Assembly: GCA_026399515.1 (NCBI GenBank)
Contig: JAPLQT010000122.1
Span: 62,001-126,000 of the forward strand
Direction: 5' to 3'
Length of the DNA stretch: 64,000 nucleotides
Origin: Pseudomonadota bacterium
Lineage (GTDB): Bacteria > Pseudomonadota > Gammaproteobacteria > Burkholderiales > Rhodocyclaceae
In this document: piece after piece, positions 27,557 through 36,755 of the stretch
How positions within the stretch are numbered: position 1 is the stretch's first letter
Layout of the letters: each line of letters starts with the position of its first letter
Notes under the pieces: generated by a model
Told to the model about the DNA's origin: nothing
What the model saw: the letters and a program-made list of their open reading frames with translations, nothing else
The model's database searches: none
Position numbers and translations under genes: made by a program

Positions 27557-27571
27557 TGGCACAGATTGTGC
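27557..27571 (+). promoter_or_regulatory. Sigma54-type -24/-12 promoter of torF-glnK-amtB
   Basis: TGGCAC-AGATT-GTGC has the invariant GG and GC dinucleotides 12 nt apart and differs from TGGCACG-N4-TTGC at two positions. Transcription would start near 27583, with the torF ribosome site AGGAG at about 27597. Confidence 0.65.
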
Positions 27572-27608
27572 ACTAGCGATATTGCCGATTACTTAAAGGA
27601 GAAACATC

Positions 27609-28295
27609 ATGCATAAATCCCTCGTTGCTTCCACCGTCGCTGCCGCTTTCCTGTTTCCGACCGTTGCTTTCGCCCAAACTGCCACACCAACCCCGGCTGC
27701 TGAGGCGGCCCCAGCGGCTGCACCGGCCGCCGCGCCCGCCAGCCCCTTTACCGGCAACTTTATGCTCGCTTCCGAGTATCTCTACCGAGGCATCGCGCAG
27801 ACGCGTGGCAAGCCTGCCGTTCAGGGCGGGTTCGACTATGCGCATCCGAGCGGATTCTATGTGGGCACCTGGGGTTCGAGCATCAGTTGGCTCGTCGACG
27901 CTGGCGCCAGCGGCGCCAGCCTTGAACTCGATCTCTATGGCGGCTACAAGGGCGCGATCACCACCAACCTCTTCGGTGCCCTGACGCCCAAGGGCGGCAA
28001 GACCACCGGCAGCGGCTACCTGGATCTCACCGGTGCTTTCGATCTGGGTGATGGCCTGGGCGTCAGCGCCCATGTGGGCCACCAGTCGGTCAAGGATTAC
28101 AGCGGGGCATCGTATACCGACTGGAAACTCGGCTTGACCAAGGACTTCGGCATCGGCGTCGCCGGGGTCGCATTGCTGGGTACCGACGCCAAGGGCAGTT
28201 GCGCCAAGGGCGAGTTCTATTGCTTCGCTTCTCCGGCCGGCGGTTATTCGGCTGGCAAGAGCCGCCTCCAACTGACTTTCGGCAAAACCTTCTAA
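27609..28295 (+). CDS. TorF family outer-membrane porin-like protein
   Basis: A 228-residue exported protein. The signal peptide MHKSLVASTVAAAFLFPTVAFAQ is followed by an Ala/Pro-rich spacer (~25-48). The beta-barrel-like domain starts with FMLASEYLYRGIAQT, the hallmark of the TorF (TIGR02001-type) family, and ends with SRLQLTFGKTF, an aromatic-terminated outer-membrane strand. Function in the family is unproven. Placement upstream of glnK-amtB, behind an NtrC/sigma54 promoter, suggests it helps nitrogen compounds cross the outer membrane (inference). A strong AGGAG precedes the ATG. Confidence 0.88.
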   Translation: MHKSLVASTVAAAFLFPTVAFAQTATPTPAAEAAPAAAPAAAPASPFTGNFMLASEYLYRGIAQTRGKPAVQGGFDYAHPSGFYVGTWGSSISWLVDAGASGASLELDLYGGYKGAITTNLFGALTPKGGKTTGSGYLDLTGAFDLGDGLGVSAHVGHQSVKDYSGASYTDWKLGLTKDFGIGVAGVALLGTDAKGSCAKGEFYCFASPAGGYSAGKSRLQLTFGKTF

Positions 28296-28352
28296 CCGAC
28301 CAGGACTGTTTGCCGACGACACGATACACGCCGGCCCATCCTGAATTCATAA

Positions 28353-28700
<348 letters not shown>

Positions 28701-28715
28701 GTGGATAAGGGGAAC

Positions 28716-30212
28716 ATGATGAAAAAACTCATTGCACTCGTTCTGATGGTTGCGGCCGTCGGCTTCGGCAGCACCAGCTACGCCGAAGACAAACCCGCCG
28801 AAGCGGCGGCACCAGCGGCGGCGGCTCCGGCTGCTGCTGCCCCCGCCGCAGCGGCTGTTGCGGCTCCGGCGGCGGCTCCAGCGGCTGCCGCAACACCCGC
28901 GCCGGTGCCCAACAAGGGTGACACCGCCTGGATGATCGTGGCCACGGCCTTCGTCATCCTGATGTCGATCCCAGGTCTGGCGCTGTTTTACGGCGGCCTG
29001 GTGCGCAGCAAGAATATGCTGTCGGTGCTGATGCAGGTGTTTGTGATCTTCTCGCTGATCAGCGTGCTGTGGGCCGTGTATGGCTACAGTATCGCCTTCA
29101 ACGAGGGCAACGCCTTCTTCGGCAATCTCGACAAGCTGTTCCTGAAAGGCATCACGCCTGACAGCGTGGCGGCCACCTTCAGCAAAGGGGTGGTGATTCC
29201 CGAGTTCATTTACGTGGCCTTTCAGGGTGCATTCGCGGCGATTACCGTGGCCCTGGTGGTCGGTTCCTTCGCGGAGCGCATCAAGTTTTCGGCGGTACTA
29301 CTGTTCTCGGTCCTGTGGTTTACCTTCAGCTATCTGCCGATCGCCCACATGGTCTGGTTCTGGGCAGGTCCGGACGGCTATGTTTCCGCCGAAGCGGCCG
29401 ACAAGCTGAATTTGACCGCCGGCTGGTTGTTCCAGAAAGGTGCGATCGACTTCGCCGGAGGCACCGTGGTGCATATCGACGCGGCCATGGCCGGCATCGT
29501 CGGCGCATTCATGGTCGGCAAGCGCGTCGGATACGGCAAGGATTCGATGGCGCCGCATAGCCTGACCATGACCATGATCGGCGCATCGCTGCTGTGGTTC
29601 GGCTGGTTCGGCTTCAACGCCGGTTCCGCCCTCGAAGCAAACGGCGGCGCGGCTCTGGCTTTCGTCAATACCTGGTTGGCAACGGCGATCGCGGCGCTCT
29701 CCTGGATGTCGGTCGAATGGATGGCGAAGGGCAAGCCTTCGATGCTGGGTGGTGCCTCCGGTGCTGTCGCAGGTCTGGTGGCGATTACCCCGGCGTGCGG
29801 CTATGTCGGTGTGGGCGGTGCCCTGGTGATCGGTCTGCTAGCCGGTGTCATCTGTCTGTGGGGCGTGAATGGCTTGAAGAGTCTGCTCGGCGCCGACGAC
29901 TCACTCGATGTGTTTGGCGTGCATGGCGTTGGCGGTATCCTAGGCTCGATACTGACCGGCGTATTCGCTGCGCCCAGCCTGGGTGGAACGGGCGTCTATG
30001 ACTACGTCGCCAACAAGGTCGGCGATTACGACATGACGGCGCAGCTCATCAGCCAGTTGTGGGCGGTCGGTACGGCGGTCGTCTGGTCGGGAGTCGTCGC
30101 TTTCATCTGCTACAAGTTGGTGGATATGTTCGTTGGCCTACGTGTCGCCGAAGACGAAGAGCGCGAGGGACTCGACATCGCCTCCCACGGCGAGTCGGCT
30201 TACCATTATTGA
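28716..30212 (+). CDS. amtB: Ammonium transporter AmtB
   Basis: About 498 residues from the ATG at 28716, which follows AAGGGGAAC. A GTG at 28701, directly after the glnK stop, is less likely. A signal peptide (MKKLIALVLMVAAVGFGSTSYA) precedes an unusual ~40-residue Ala/Pro-rich tail. The 11-helix Amt core starts at DTAWMIVATAFVILM. Key residues are the Phe-gate region, the pore His pair in LPIAHMVWFWAGPDG and DVFGVHGVGGILG, and the helix-1 motif PGLALFYGGLVRSKNML. It is co-transcribed with glnK and torF and followed by a strong terminator. Confidence 0.96.
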   Translation: MMKKLIALVLMVAAVGFGSTSYAEDKPAEAAAPAAAAPAAAAPAAAAVAAPAAAPAAAATPAPVPNKGDTAWMIVATAFVILMSIPGLALFYGGLVRSKNMLSVLMQVFVIFSLISVLWAVYGYSIAFNEGNAFFGNLDKLFLKGITPDSVAATFSKGVVIPEFIYVAFQGAFAAITVALVVGSFAERIKFSAVLLFSVLWFTFSYLPIAHMVWFWAGPDGYVSAEAADKLNLTAGWLFQKGAIDFAGGTVVHIDAAMAGIVGAFMVGKRVGYGKDSMAPHSLTMTMIGASLLWFGWFGFNAGSALEANGGAALAFVNTWLATAIAALSWMSVEWMAKGKPSMLGGASGAVAGLVAITPACGYVGVGGALVIGLLAGVICLWGVNGLKSLLGADDSLDVFGVHGVGGILGSILTGVFAAPSLGGTGVYDYVANKVGDYDMTAQLISQLWAVGTAVVWSGVVAFICYKLVDMFVGLRVAEDEEREGLDIASHGESAYHY

Positions 30213-30235
30213 TTCGTTTTCCTCTAGTGGTATTT

Positions 30236-30267
30236 CGGGCGCCACACCATGTGGCGCCCGTTTTTTT
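30236..30267 (+). terminator. Rho-independent terminator of torF-glnK-amtB
   Basis: An 11-bp stem, CGGGCGCCACA / TGTGGCGCCCG, with loop CCA is followed at once by seven T residues. It starts 24 nt after the amtB stop. Confidence 0.93.
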
Positions 30268-30369
30268 ATTCATTTACAATAAATCAACATGTTACAAGCT
30301 TGTCTGGCTGGTTAAACCATGGCCGGTGAGAAATAATTGAATTGCCAGCGATATTTTTGTCGATGAAGC

Positions 30370-30396
30370 TAAAGTTGCAGTTCAAGTTGCCGTTAT
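30370..30396 (+). promoter_or_regulatory. Sigma28 (FliA)-type promoter upstream of flaG
   Basis: TAAA (30370-30373), a 15-nt spacer, then GCCGTTAT (30389-30396). It matches TAAA-N15-GCCGATAA at 10 of 12 positions with ideal spacing. It is the only such element I saw and lies upstream of a flagellar gene. The rest of 30268-30573 holds no recognisable gene. Confidence 0.6.
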
Positions 30397-30573
30397 ATCC
30401 AATCGAGAAAGGATAAATCCCATAGATGCTTTAGCGAGCGTAGGTTGCGCCTGCTATTTGTAGTAGCCGGGGAGGCGTTTAGACAGAATACCCGGGGCGG
30501 TTGGAACGCTGTACTATGAACTGTGATCGGCGTGAAGGACTTTGGATTTCAACAGTTGCAAGAATTTGCCGAG

Positions 30574-30975
30574 ATGAAAATGGAAGTGTCATTGGTTCCG
30601 CCAACAAGAAGTGTTTCAGCTACAGCCGCACCGGCGTCGGAGCCTGTGGCGCGGGCTATGCCATTGTCCCAAGGTTCGCCTGTACTGGTTAATCAATCCG
30701 GCCCAAGCCAAGCGACCGAAGCGACCCAAGCGACGCAACAGAAGCAACCCACGCAGAAAGAACTTCAGCAAGCGATGGATGCGTTACAGCGCAAAGCCCA
30801 GTCTTTTGCGCCAGATCTGCGATTCTCGGTCGATCATGACACAGGACGCACCGTCGTCAAGGTCACCGATGCCAATACGCAGGAAGTCATCCGCCAAATT
30901 CCGGCTGAGGAGATTCTCCAGTTGGCCAAGGAAATCGATCGAATGCAGGGCTTGTTGTTTCATAAGCACGCCTGA
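30574..30975 (+). CDS. flaG: FlaG family flagellar protein
   Basis: About 133 residues from the ATG at 30574. A GTG at 30523 would add 17 residues, and neither start has a clear ribosome site. The N-terminal half is low-complexity (QATEATQATQQKQPTQKE). The C-terminal half is the conserved FlaG domain, with LRFSVDHDTGRTVVKVTDAN and EVIRQIPAEEILQLAKEID. FlaG affects filament length or cap function in polar flagellates. It usually sits with fliC/fliD, but here no other flagellar gene is nearby, so it is an orphan copy. Confidence 0.85.
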   Translation: MKMEVSLVPPTRSVSATAAPASEPVARAMPLSQGSPVLVNQSGPSQATEATQATQQKQPTQKELQQAMDALQRKAQSFAPDLRFSVDHDTGRTVVKVTDANTQEVIRQIPAEEILQLAKEIDRMQGLLFHKHA

Positions 30976-30981
30976 TCGGTT

Positions 30982-31000
30982 CTGAACCACCGCGGTTCAG
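30982..31000. terminator. Small hairpin after flaG
   Basis: CTGAACC-ACCGC-GGTTCAG, 7 bp, directly after the flaG stop codon. No T-run follows, so terminator function is weak inference. Confidence 0.3.
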
Positions 31001-31223
31001 CGCAGTGAGCTAGCACTCGCTTCAAGATGGAAACTTGAGTGCCAGCTTCAAGCACATTTTTATCCATCAACCCCAAATAGTTGAAGTTTATACGATATTT
31101 CATACCTGGAATGGAAGGTAAGTTTTCGCTCGGGGATTTTTCCTGGAAGACAACTGTTCGTCTGGTTCTCCTGTGTTTGAGTTAATTCACTGATTTATTG
31201 GAATAAACCCCTCTTCGGCGGCG

Positions 31224-31238
31224 TGGCATGGAACTTGA
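31224..31238 (+). promoter_or_regulatory. Candidate sigma54 promoter of the hyb operon
   Basis: TGGCATG-GAAC-TTGA fits TGGCACG-N4-TTGC except at two positions. One of these, GA for GC at -12, is a conserved base, so it may be weak. It lies ~80 nt before hybO in a 341-nt gap with no other gene. HoxA, an NtrC-type activator encoded in this window, is the expected partner. Confidence 0.5.
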
Positions 31239-31316
31239 TACCTAACTTTCATGAATATCCGTCCGCTGTCGGAGCAGGCGGCCCAATAGTCCAGTCTGAG
31301 AGGGGGAATCGACAAC

Positions 31317-32498
31317 ATGGAGCGGAACGAAGTTTTTTTCGACGAAAACCGGGAGTCGCTGGACAAGCTGGAAAAACGGCTAGATCTTTCCCGCCGCGAG
31401 TTCTTGCAGTTCTGCGCGACAGTGGCGGCGACGATGGGCCTGCCGGCGGGTGCCGAAGCCGCCATCGCCAAGGCGGTGGAGTCCGCCAAGCGGCCTTCCG
31501 TGATCTGGTTGCATTTCCAGGAATGCACGGGCTGCTCGGAATCGCTATTGCGCGCCGAGCACCCGACACTGGAAAAGCTGATCCTCGACGTCATCTCGCT
31601 CGACTACCACGAAACGCTGATGGCCGCCGCCGGACACCAGGCCGAGGCCGCCCGCAAGAGCGCGATGAAAGCCAACAAGGGCAAGTATGTCCTGGTGGTC
31701 GAGGGCGCGATCCCCGTCAAGGACAATGGCATCTATTGCAAGATCGGCGGGCAAAAGGCCATCGACTTGGTCAAGGAGTGCGCCGCAGACGCGGCCGCGG
31801 TGATTGCCATCGGCTCCTGCGCCTCGTGGGGTGGCATGCCTTCCACCGATCCGAATCCGACCGGCGCTTCGAGCGTGGCCGAAGTGCTCGGCAAACCGGT
31901 GGTGACGATACCCGGCTGCCCGCCCAATCCCTACAATTTCCTGGCCACCGTGGTGCATTTCCTGACCTTCGGCAAGCTCCCCGAGGTCGACAAGCTGGGC
32001 CGGCCGAAATTCGCCTACGGCCGGTTGATCCACGAGAACTGCGAGCGTCGCGCCCACTTCGACGCCGGCCGTTTCGCCATGGAGTTCGGCGACGTCGGCC
32101 ATCGCCAGGGCTACTGCCTCTACAAGCTCGGCTGTAAGGGTCCTGAGACTTATGCCAACTGCTCGACTATCGGTTTCGGCGATGCCGGCGAGAACAACTG
32201 GCCGGTCGGTTGCGGTCATCCGTGTATCGGCTGTACCGAGAAAGGCGTCGGCTTTGCCAAGCCGATCCACCAGGTCGCCAAGATGCTCAACGTCGCGCCC
32301 CCGCTGCAATATCCGCGCATCGTCGAAGAGCAGGGCAAGGCGGCTTCATTCGCCGCGGCCGCGGCGGTCGCAGCGATCGCCGGCGCGGCGGCGGGCGCCG
32401 CAATCATGCTGACGCGCAACCTGGGCCTATCCCATGCCGCCGAAGAGGCGGAGAAGGCGGGCAAATCGACTGGTGCCGCCGACCAGGCCAAGGTGTGA
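31317..32498 (+). CDS. hybO: [NiFe]-hydrogenase small subunit, Hyb type (group 1c-like)
   Basis: A 393-residue electron-transfer subunit exported with the large subunit by the Tat system. The twin-arginine motif LSRREFLQF is at ~24-32. The proximal-cluster motif is ECTGCSESLLR near residue 70, the standard four-Cys form. The second-site region is CASWGGMPSTDPNPTG. The supernumerary cysteines of oxygen-tolerant enzymes are therefore absent. Medial and distal cluster ligands lie in YCLYKLGCKGPETYANCS and CGHPCIGCTE. A C-terminal membrane anchor is at ~345-365 (AAAAVAAIAGAAAGAAIML). It is first gene of hybO-A-B-C-D-hypC-hybE-Rieske. Confidence 0.93.
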   Translation: MERNEVFFDENRESLDKLEKRLDLSRREFLQFCATVAATMGLPAGAEAAIAKAVESAKRPSVIWLHFQECTGCSESLLRAEHPTLEKLILDVISLDYHETLMAAAGHQAEAARKSAMKANKGKYVLVVEGAIPVKDNGIYCKIGGQKAIDLVKECAADAAAVIAIGSCASWGGMPSTDPNPTGASSVAEVLGKPVVTIPGCPPNPYNFLATVVHFLTFGKLPEVDKLGRPKFAYGRLIHENCERRAHFDAGRFAMEFGDVGHRQGYCLYKLGCKGPETYANCSTIGFGDAGENNWPVGCGHPCIGCTEKGVGFAKPIHQVAKMLNVAPPLQYPRIVEEQGKAASFAAAAAVAAIAGAAAGAAIMLTRNLGLSHAAEEAEKAGKSTGAADQAKV

Positions 32499-32500
32499 CC

Positions 32501-33431
32501 ATGGCCTCGCGTCGCGATTTCCTCAAGGGATGCTTCGCCGGCGGAACGGCGCTGGCCACGGGCGTGGCGAGCGAGCCGGCGTGTGCGCGGGAAACCAAGA
32601 AACTGCCGCCCGGGGCGATGGGCCTGCTCTACGACGCAACGCTCTGCGTCGGTTGCAAGGCCTGCGTTTCGGCCTGCAAACAGGCCAACAATAATCCGCC
32701 CGAATTCAGCACGGTCGATCAACTCTGGGACACGCCGCTGGATACTTCCGGCCATACCTTCAACCTGATCAAGATGTATCGCAACGGCACCATGGAGGTG
32801 AAGGATCAGGAACAGAACGGTTACGCGTTCATGAAGACTTCCTGCATGCACTGCGGCGATCCGTCCTGCGTGTCGGCCTGCCCGGAAGTGCATCGGCTGT
32901 CGCTACTGCGTTGCCGCCTGTCCCTTTGGCATACCCAAGTATCAGTACGATTCGCCGACCGGCCAGATCGGCAAGTGCGAACTCTGCCGCCATCGCTACA
33001 AGGACGGCCACTACTCAGCTTGCGCCGAAGTCTGCCCGACGGGCGCGACGCTCTACGGCAAGACCTCGGACCTGCTGATCGAGGCCAAGCGCCGACTGGC
33101 CCTCAAGCCCGGCCAGCGCGCCAAATTTCCGCGCGGCAAGCTGGGCGGCCCGGACCAGAGCTATGAAACCGCGGCGGGCAAGTATCTCCAGCATGTCTAT
33201 GGCGAAAAGGAATATGGCGGCACCCAGGTTCTGAAACTCTCTGCCGTAGATTTCCAGAAGGTAGGTCTGCCCGACCTGCCCGAAACCGCCGCCGCCGCGC
33301 TGTCCGAAACCATCCAGCACACGCTCTACGGAAATCTCATCATGCCATTCGCCGTGCTGGGCGTGATGGCCTACGCCGCCAAGCGCAACGTCAAGGATGA
33401 CGATGCGCAGGGCGAGCAAAAGGAGGATTGA
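32501..33431 (+). pseudogene. hybA: hybA, hydrogenase ferredoxin-type subunit, frameshifted by an internal deletion
   Basis: From ATG 32501 the protein starts MASRRDFLKGCFAGGTALA (Tat signal) and reads HybA normally through LCVGCKACVSACKQANN and CMHCGDPSCVSACPE. At 32885-32888 the frame is lost. The other frame then continues as KCIGCRYCVAACPFGIPKYQ, CELCRHRYKDGHYSACAEVC, and a C-terminal membrane helix NLIMPFAVLGVMAYA, ending at the TGA 33429-33431. E. coli HybA has 19 residues between the CP and the next CxGCRYC where only 4 nt remain here. About 53 nt are therefore missing. HybA normally links HybOC to HybB with four 4Fe-4S clusters. This is either a real lesion or an assembly error. Confidence 0.85.
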
Positions 33432-33435
33432 GATC

Positions 33436-34596
33436 ATGTCCAATCAATCTCAGGCCTCGCACGCTCCTGCCCCCCTCGGTGGCAGCCTGGTCACGCCGAC
33501 CACGCTGATATGCGCTGTCCTTATCGCCGTAATGGTGGCGGTACTTGGAGTGCGTTTCTTCATGGGACTGGGCGCCGTCACCAACCTCAATGATGGCTAT
33601 CCGTGGGGCGTATGGGTGGTGGTCGACGTCATCATCGGGTCCGCGTTTGCGTGCGGCGGCTTTTCGGTGGCGATGCTGGTGTATATCTTCAACCGCGGCG
33701 AATACCACCCTCTGGTGCGGCCGGCACTACTGGCCTCGCTGTTCGGCTACACCCTGGCCGGCGCGGGGGTGATTTTCGACCTCGGTCGCTGGTGGAACTT
33801 CTGGCATATCTTTTCGCCGTCCTACTGGAATCCGAACTCGGTGATGTTCGAAGTCGCGGTGTGCATCTCGCTTTACATCATCGTCATGTGGATGGAGTTC
33901 TCGCCGGCTTTTCTCGAACAATTCGGCAGGTACGACGTCAAGAAGAAGCTCAACAAAGTGCTGTTCTTCCTCGTCGCGCTGGGTACGGTCCTGCCGATGA
34001 TGCACCAGTCCTCGCTGGGAACGCTGCTGGTGGTGATGGGCATCCAAATCCATCCGCTCTGGGCGACCCCACTCGAGCCGCTTCTATATCTGCTCACGGC
34101 TGTCACCATGGGCTACGCGGTGGTTCTGTTCGAGTCCTGTGTGGCGTCCACGGTATCTCGCCGCAAGATCGAGACCCGGCTGCTGACGCCGCTGTCGAAA
34201 GTCATGTTGGGCTTCCTGGTGGCGTATCTGCTTGCCCGCATCGCCGACCTGGTGGTGCGTGGCGCGTTGCCGCTGGCTTTCGGTGCGTCGCTCGAAGCTT
34301 TGATGTTCTGGATCGAGACCGCCTGCTTCATAGCGCCGCTGGTACTGATCGGGTCCGAAGCAAATCGCCGCGATCCAGCCAAGCTGTTCCTGAGCGGCAT
34401 CCTGTTGCTGCTGGGAGGCGCCCTGCTGAGACTGAACGGATTCCTCATCGGCTACGAAACCGGCGACGGCTTCCGTTACTTCCCGGCCTTGCCGGAACTG
34501 CTGGTCACCGTCGGCATGTTCGCCATAGAAGTGCTCGGCTACATCGTCATCACCCGCCGCTTCCCGGTTCTTCCGCGGCAAGCAACCACCCACTGA
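33436..34596 (+). CDS. hybB: Hydrogenase membrane subunit HybB (NrfD family)
   Basis: A 386-residue integral membrane protein with about ten transmembrane helices, of the HybB/NrfD/PsrC quinone-interacting family. Typical segments are GLGAVTNLNDGYPWGVWVVV in the first helix pair, YHPLVRPALLASLFGYTLAG, and the later NGFLIGYETGDGFRYFPALPE. It passes electrons from HybA to the quinone pool, and in E. coli it can couple this to proton movement. AGGAGG sits 8 nt before the ATG at 33436, inside the end of hybA. It appears intact even though hybA is broken. Confidence 0.93.
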   Translation: MSNQSQASHAPAPLGGSLVTPTTLICAVLIAVMVAVLGVRFFMGLGAVTNLNDGYPWGVWVVVDVIIGSAFACGGFSVAMLVYIFNRGEYHPLVRPALLASLFGYTLAGAGVIFDLGRWWNFWHIFSPSYWNPNSVMFEVAVCISLYIIVMWMEFSPAFLEQFGRYDVKKKLNKVLFFLVALGTVLPMMHQSSLGTLLVVMGIQIHPLWATPLEPLLYLLTAVTMGYAVVLFESCVASTVSRRKIETRLLTPLSKVMLGFLVAYLLARIADLVVRGALPLAFGASLEALMFWIETACFIAPLVLIGSEANRRDPAKLFLSGILLLLGGALLRLNGFLIGYETGDGFRYFPALPELLVTVGMFAIEVLGYIVITRRFPVLPRQATTH

Positions 34597-34612
34597 AGGA
34601 TGGAGACAGAAT

Positions 34613-36229
34613 ATGACTCGCGTAACCATTGATCCGATCACCCGTATCGAAGGCCACCTGCGCATCGACGTCGATGTCGACGGCGGCCGGGTCAAGAAAG
34701 CCTGGTCCTCCGGCCAGATGTGGCGCGGTGTCGAGCTGATCCTGCTCGGCCGCGACCCGCGCGATGCCTGGGCCATCACCCAGCGCATCTGCGGCGTGTG
34801 CACCACGGTGCATGCGATCACCTCGGTGCGTGCGGTGGAGAACGCTCTGCAACTGGAGGTGCCGCTGAACGCCCAGTTCATCCGCAACCTGATCATCCTG
34901 GCGCACTCGGTGCACGACCAGATCGTGCATTTCTATCACCTCTCCGCGCTCGACTGGGTCGATGTCACCTCGGCGCTGAAAGCCGATCCGGACAAGGCCG
35001 CGGCGCTCGGCGAGAGCCTGTCGTCGTGGAGCCTGAACAACAAGCACCAGATGAGGAAGACGCACGAGCGCCTGAAAAACTTCGTCAATGGCGGCCAGCT
35101 CGGCATTTTCACCAACGGCTACTGGGGCCACCCGGCAATGAAGCTGTCGCCGGAAGTGAACCTGATGGCGGTGGCGCACTACCTTCAGGCGCTCGAAATC
35201 CAGCGCAAGGCCAACAAGATCGTTTCCATCCTTGGCTCGAAGACGCCGCACATCCAGAACGTCGACGAATTGGCCGACTTCGTCAAGAACGTCTATCTGA
35301 TAGACGTCGCGGCGGTCGGCGCGTTCTATGCAGACTGGACCAAGATCGGCGCCGGCGTCACCAACTATCTCGCCGTGCCGGATATCCCGATGGATACCAA
35401 GGGCACCAAGTTCGCCCTGCCCGGCGGTTTCATCGAGGGCGGCGATCTGGCGAAGTTCAAGCCCATCACCAAGTTCGGCGACGAATACTTCACCAAGGGC
35501 GTTGAGGAATCGGTCAAGCACTCGTGGTACGACTACTCGAAGGCCGGCGCGCTGCATCCCTACAAGGGCGAAACCAAGCCAAACTACACCGACTTCAAGG
35601 ACGACGCCAAGTATTCCTGGCTGAAATCGCCGACCTTCTATGGCAAGGTGGCGCAGGTCGGGCCACTGGCGCGCATCCTCTGCATGCTGGCCGCTGGGCA
35701 TGAGCCGACCAAGAAATACGCCACCGCCGCCCTCGACACGGTTTCCGCGCTGGCCAAGACCAAGGTCGGCCTGGATGCCATGCACTCCACCATCGGTCGC
35801 CACGCCGCCCGCGCGATTTCCTGTTGCGTGCAGGTCGACATGCTCGGCGACCAATGGACCGCGCTGGTCGGCAACATGGCCAAGGGCGACATCGCGACCT
35901 TCAACAAACCGACTTTCCCCAAGGGCGAAGTCATGGGCGTGGGCTTCCACGAGGCGCCGCGCGGCGCGCTGTCGCACTGGGTGGTCATCGACGACGGGAA
36001 AATCAAGAACTACCAGTGCGTCGTGCCGTCGACCTGGAACGCCTGTCCGCGCAACGAGAAGGACGAGCCGGGACCGTACGAGGCCTCGCTGATGAATACC
36101 CCGATCGCCGATCCGGAAAAACCGCTGGAAGTCCTGCGCACCATCCATTCCTTCGATCCCTGCATCGCCTGCGCGATCCACGTCACCGACACGGAAAGCG
36201 GTTCGGCGATCACCGTGCAGGCAAAATAG
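34613..36229 (+). CDS. hybC: [NiFe]-hydrogenase large subunit, Hyb type
   Basis: A 538-residue catalytic subunit holding the NiFe(CN)2CO centre. The N-terminal L1 motif is RICGVCTTVHAITSVRAVE near residue 60. The C-terminal L2 motif is DPCIACAIHV, followed by a ~14-residue tail removed by the HybD protease after the His. No signal peptide is present; export occurs piggyback with HybO. A long open frame on the opposite strand here is a coding shadow. A 16-nt gap after hybB and a GGATGGAGAC ribosome site fit the operon. Confidence 0.95.
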   Translation: MTRVTIDPITRIEGHLRIDVDVDGGRVKKAWSSGQMWRGVELILLGRDPRDAWAITQRICGVCTTVHAITSVRAVENALQLEVPLNAQFIRNLIILAHSVHDQIVHFYHLSALDWVDVTSALKADPDKAAALGESLSSWSLNNKHQMRKTHERLKNFVNGGQLGIFTNGYWGHPAMKLSPEVNLMAVAHYLQALEIQRKANKIVSILGSKTPHIQNVDELADFVKNVYLIDVAAVGAFYADWTKIGAGVTNYLAVPDIPMDTKGTKFALPGGFIEGGDLAKFKPITKFGDEYFTKGVEESVKHSWYDYSKAGALHPYKGETKPNYTDFKDDAKYSWLKSPTFYGKVAQVGPLARILCMLAAGHEPTKKYATAALDTVSALAKTKVGLDAMHSTIGRHAARAISCCVQVDMLGDQWTALVGNMAKGDIATFNKPTFPKGEVMGVGFHEAPRGALSHWVVIDDGKIKNYQCVVPSTWNACPRNEKDEPGPYEASLMNTPIADPEKPLEVLRTIHSFDPCIACAIHVTDTESGSAITVQAK

Positions 36230-36262
36230 GCCGGACTCGGCCGGGTTTCGGGAAGAGCCAGC

Positions 36263-36754
36263 ATGAGAGTCGTCGTCCTCGGCATCGGCAACACCATCAT
36301 GAGCGACGAAGGGGTCGGCGTGCATGCGGTCGAGGCCCTGCGCCGATCCTACACTTTGCCGGACTTCGTCGAGATCATCGATGGCGGCACCAGCAGCATG
36401 GAGTTGCTGGACGATCTGGCGGATGTCGACCTGCTGCTGGTGGTGGATGCCGTCAAGGCGGGCAAACCCGAAGGCACGCTGGTGCGCCTGGGCGATAGCG
36501 AAGTGCCGGTATTTTTCCGCAGCAAACTTTCGCCGCATCAGATCGGACTCTCGGATGTCATGGCCAGCCTCGAGTTCGTCGGCCAGTTTCCCAAGAGCAT
36601 GGTGGTGATCGGCGTACAGGCCGAGAACTTCGAACTCGGACTGGAAATGACCCCGCTGATAGCGGCCCGGGTGCCGGACCTGGTGGCGATGGTGGTTGCG
36701 GAACTGGCGGAACATGGTATCGCAGCCTTGCCCAACCAGCTTAAGGCTGCCTGA
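36263..36754 (+). CDS. hybD: Hydrogenase maturation endopeptidase HybD/HupD type
   Basis: A 163-residue nickel-dependent protease that trims the C-terminal tail of HybC once nickel is inserted. The fold motif GIGNTIMSDEGVGVHAVEAL carries the first metal-ligand Glu (~17). The Asp ligand lies in VVDAVKAGKPEG (~65) and the His ligand in LSPHQIGLSDVMA (~95). It belongs to the Hyb operon and should be specific for HybC. The hup operon has its own copy. Confidence 0.93.
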   Translation: MRVVVLGIGNTIMSDEGVGVHAVEALRRSYTLPDFVEIIDGGTSSMELLDDLADVDLLLVVDAVKAGKPEGTLVRLGDSEVPVFFRSKLSPHQIGLSDVMASLEFVGQFPKSMVVIGVQAENFELGLEMTPLIAARVPDLVAMVVAELAEHGIAALPNQLKAA

Positions 36755-36755
36755 G

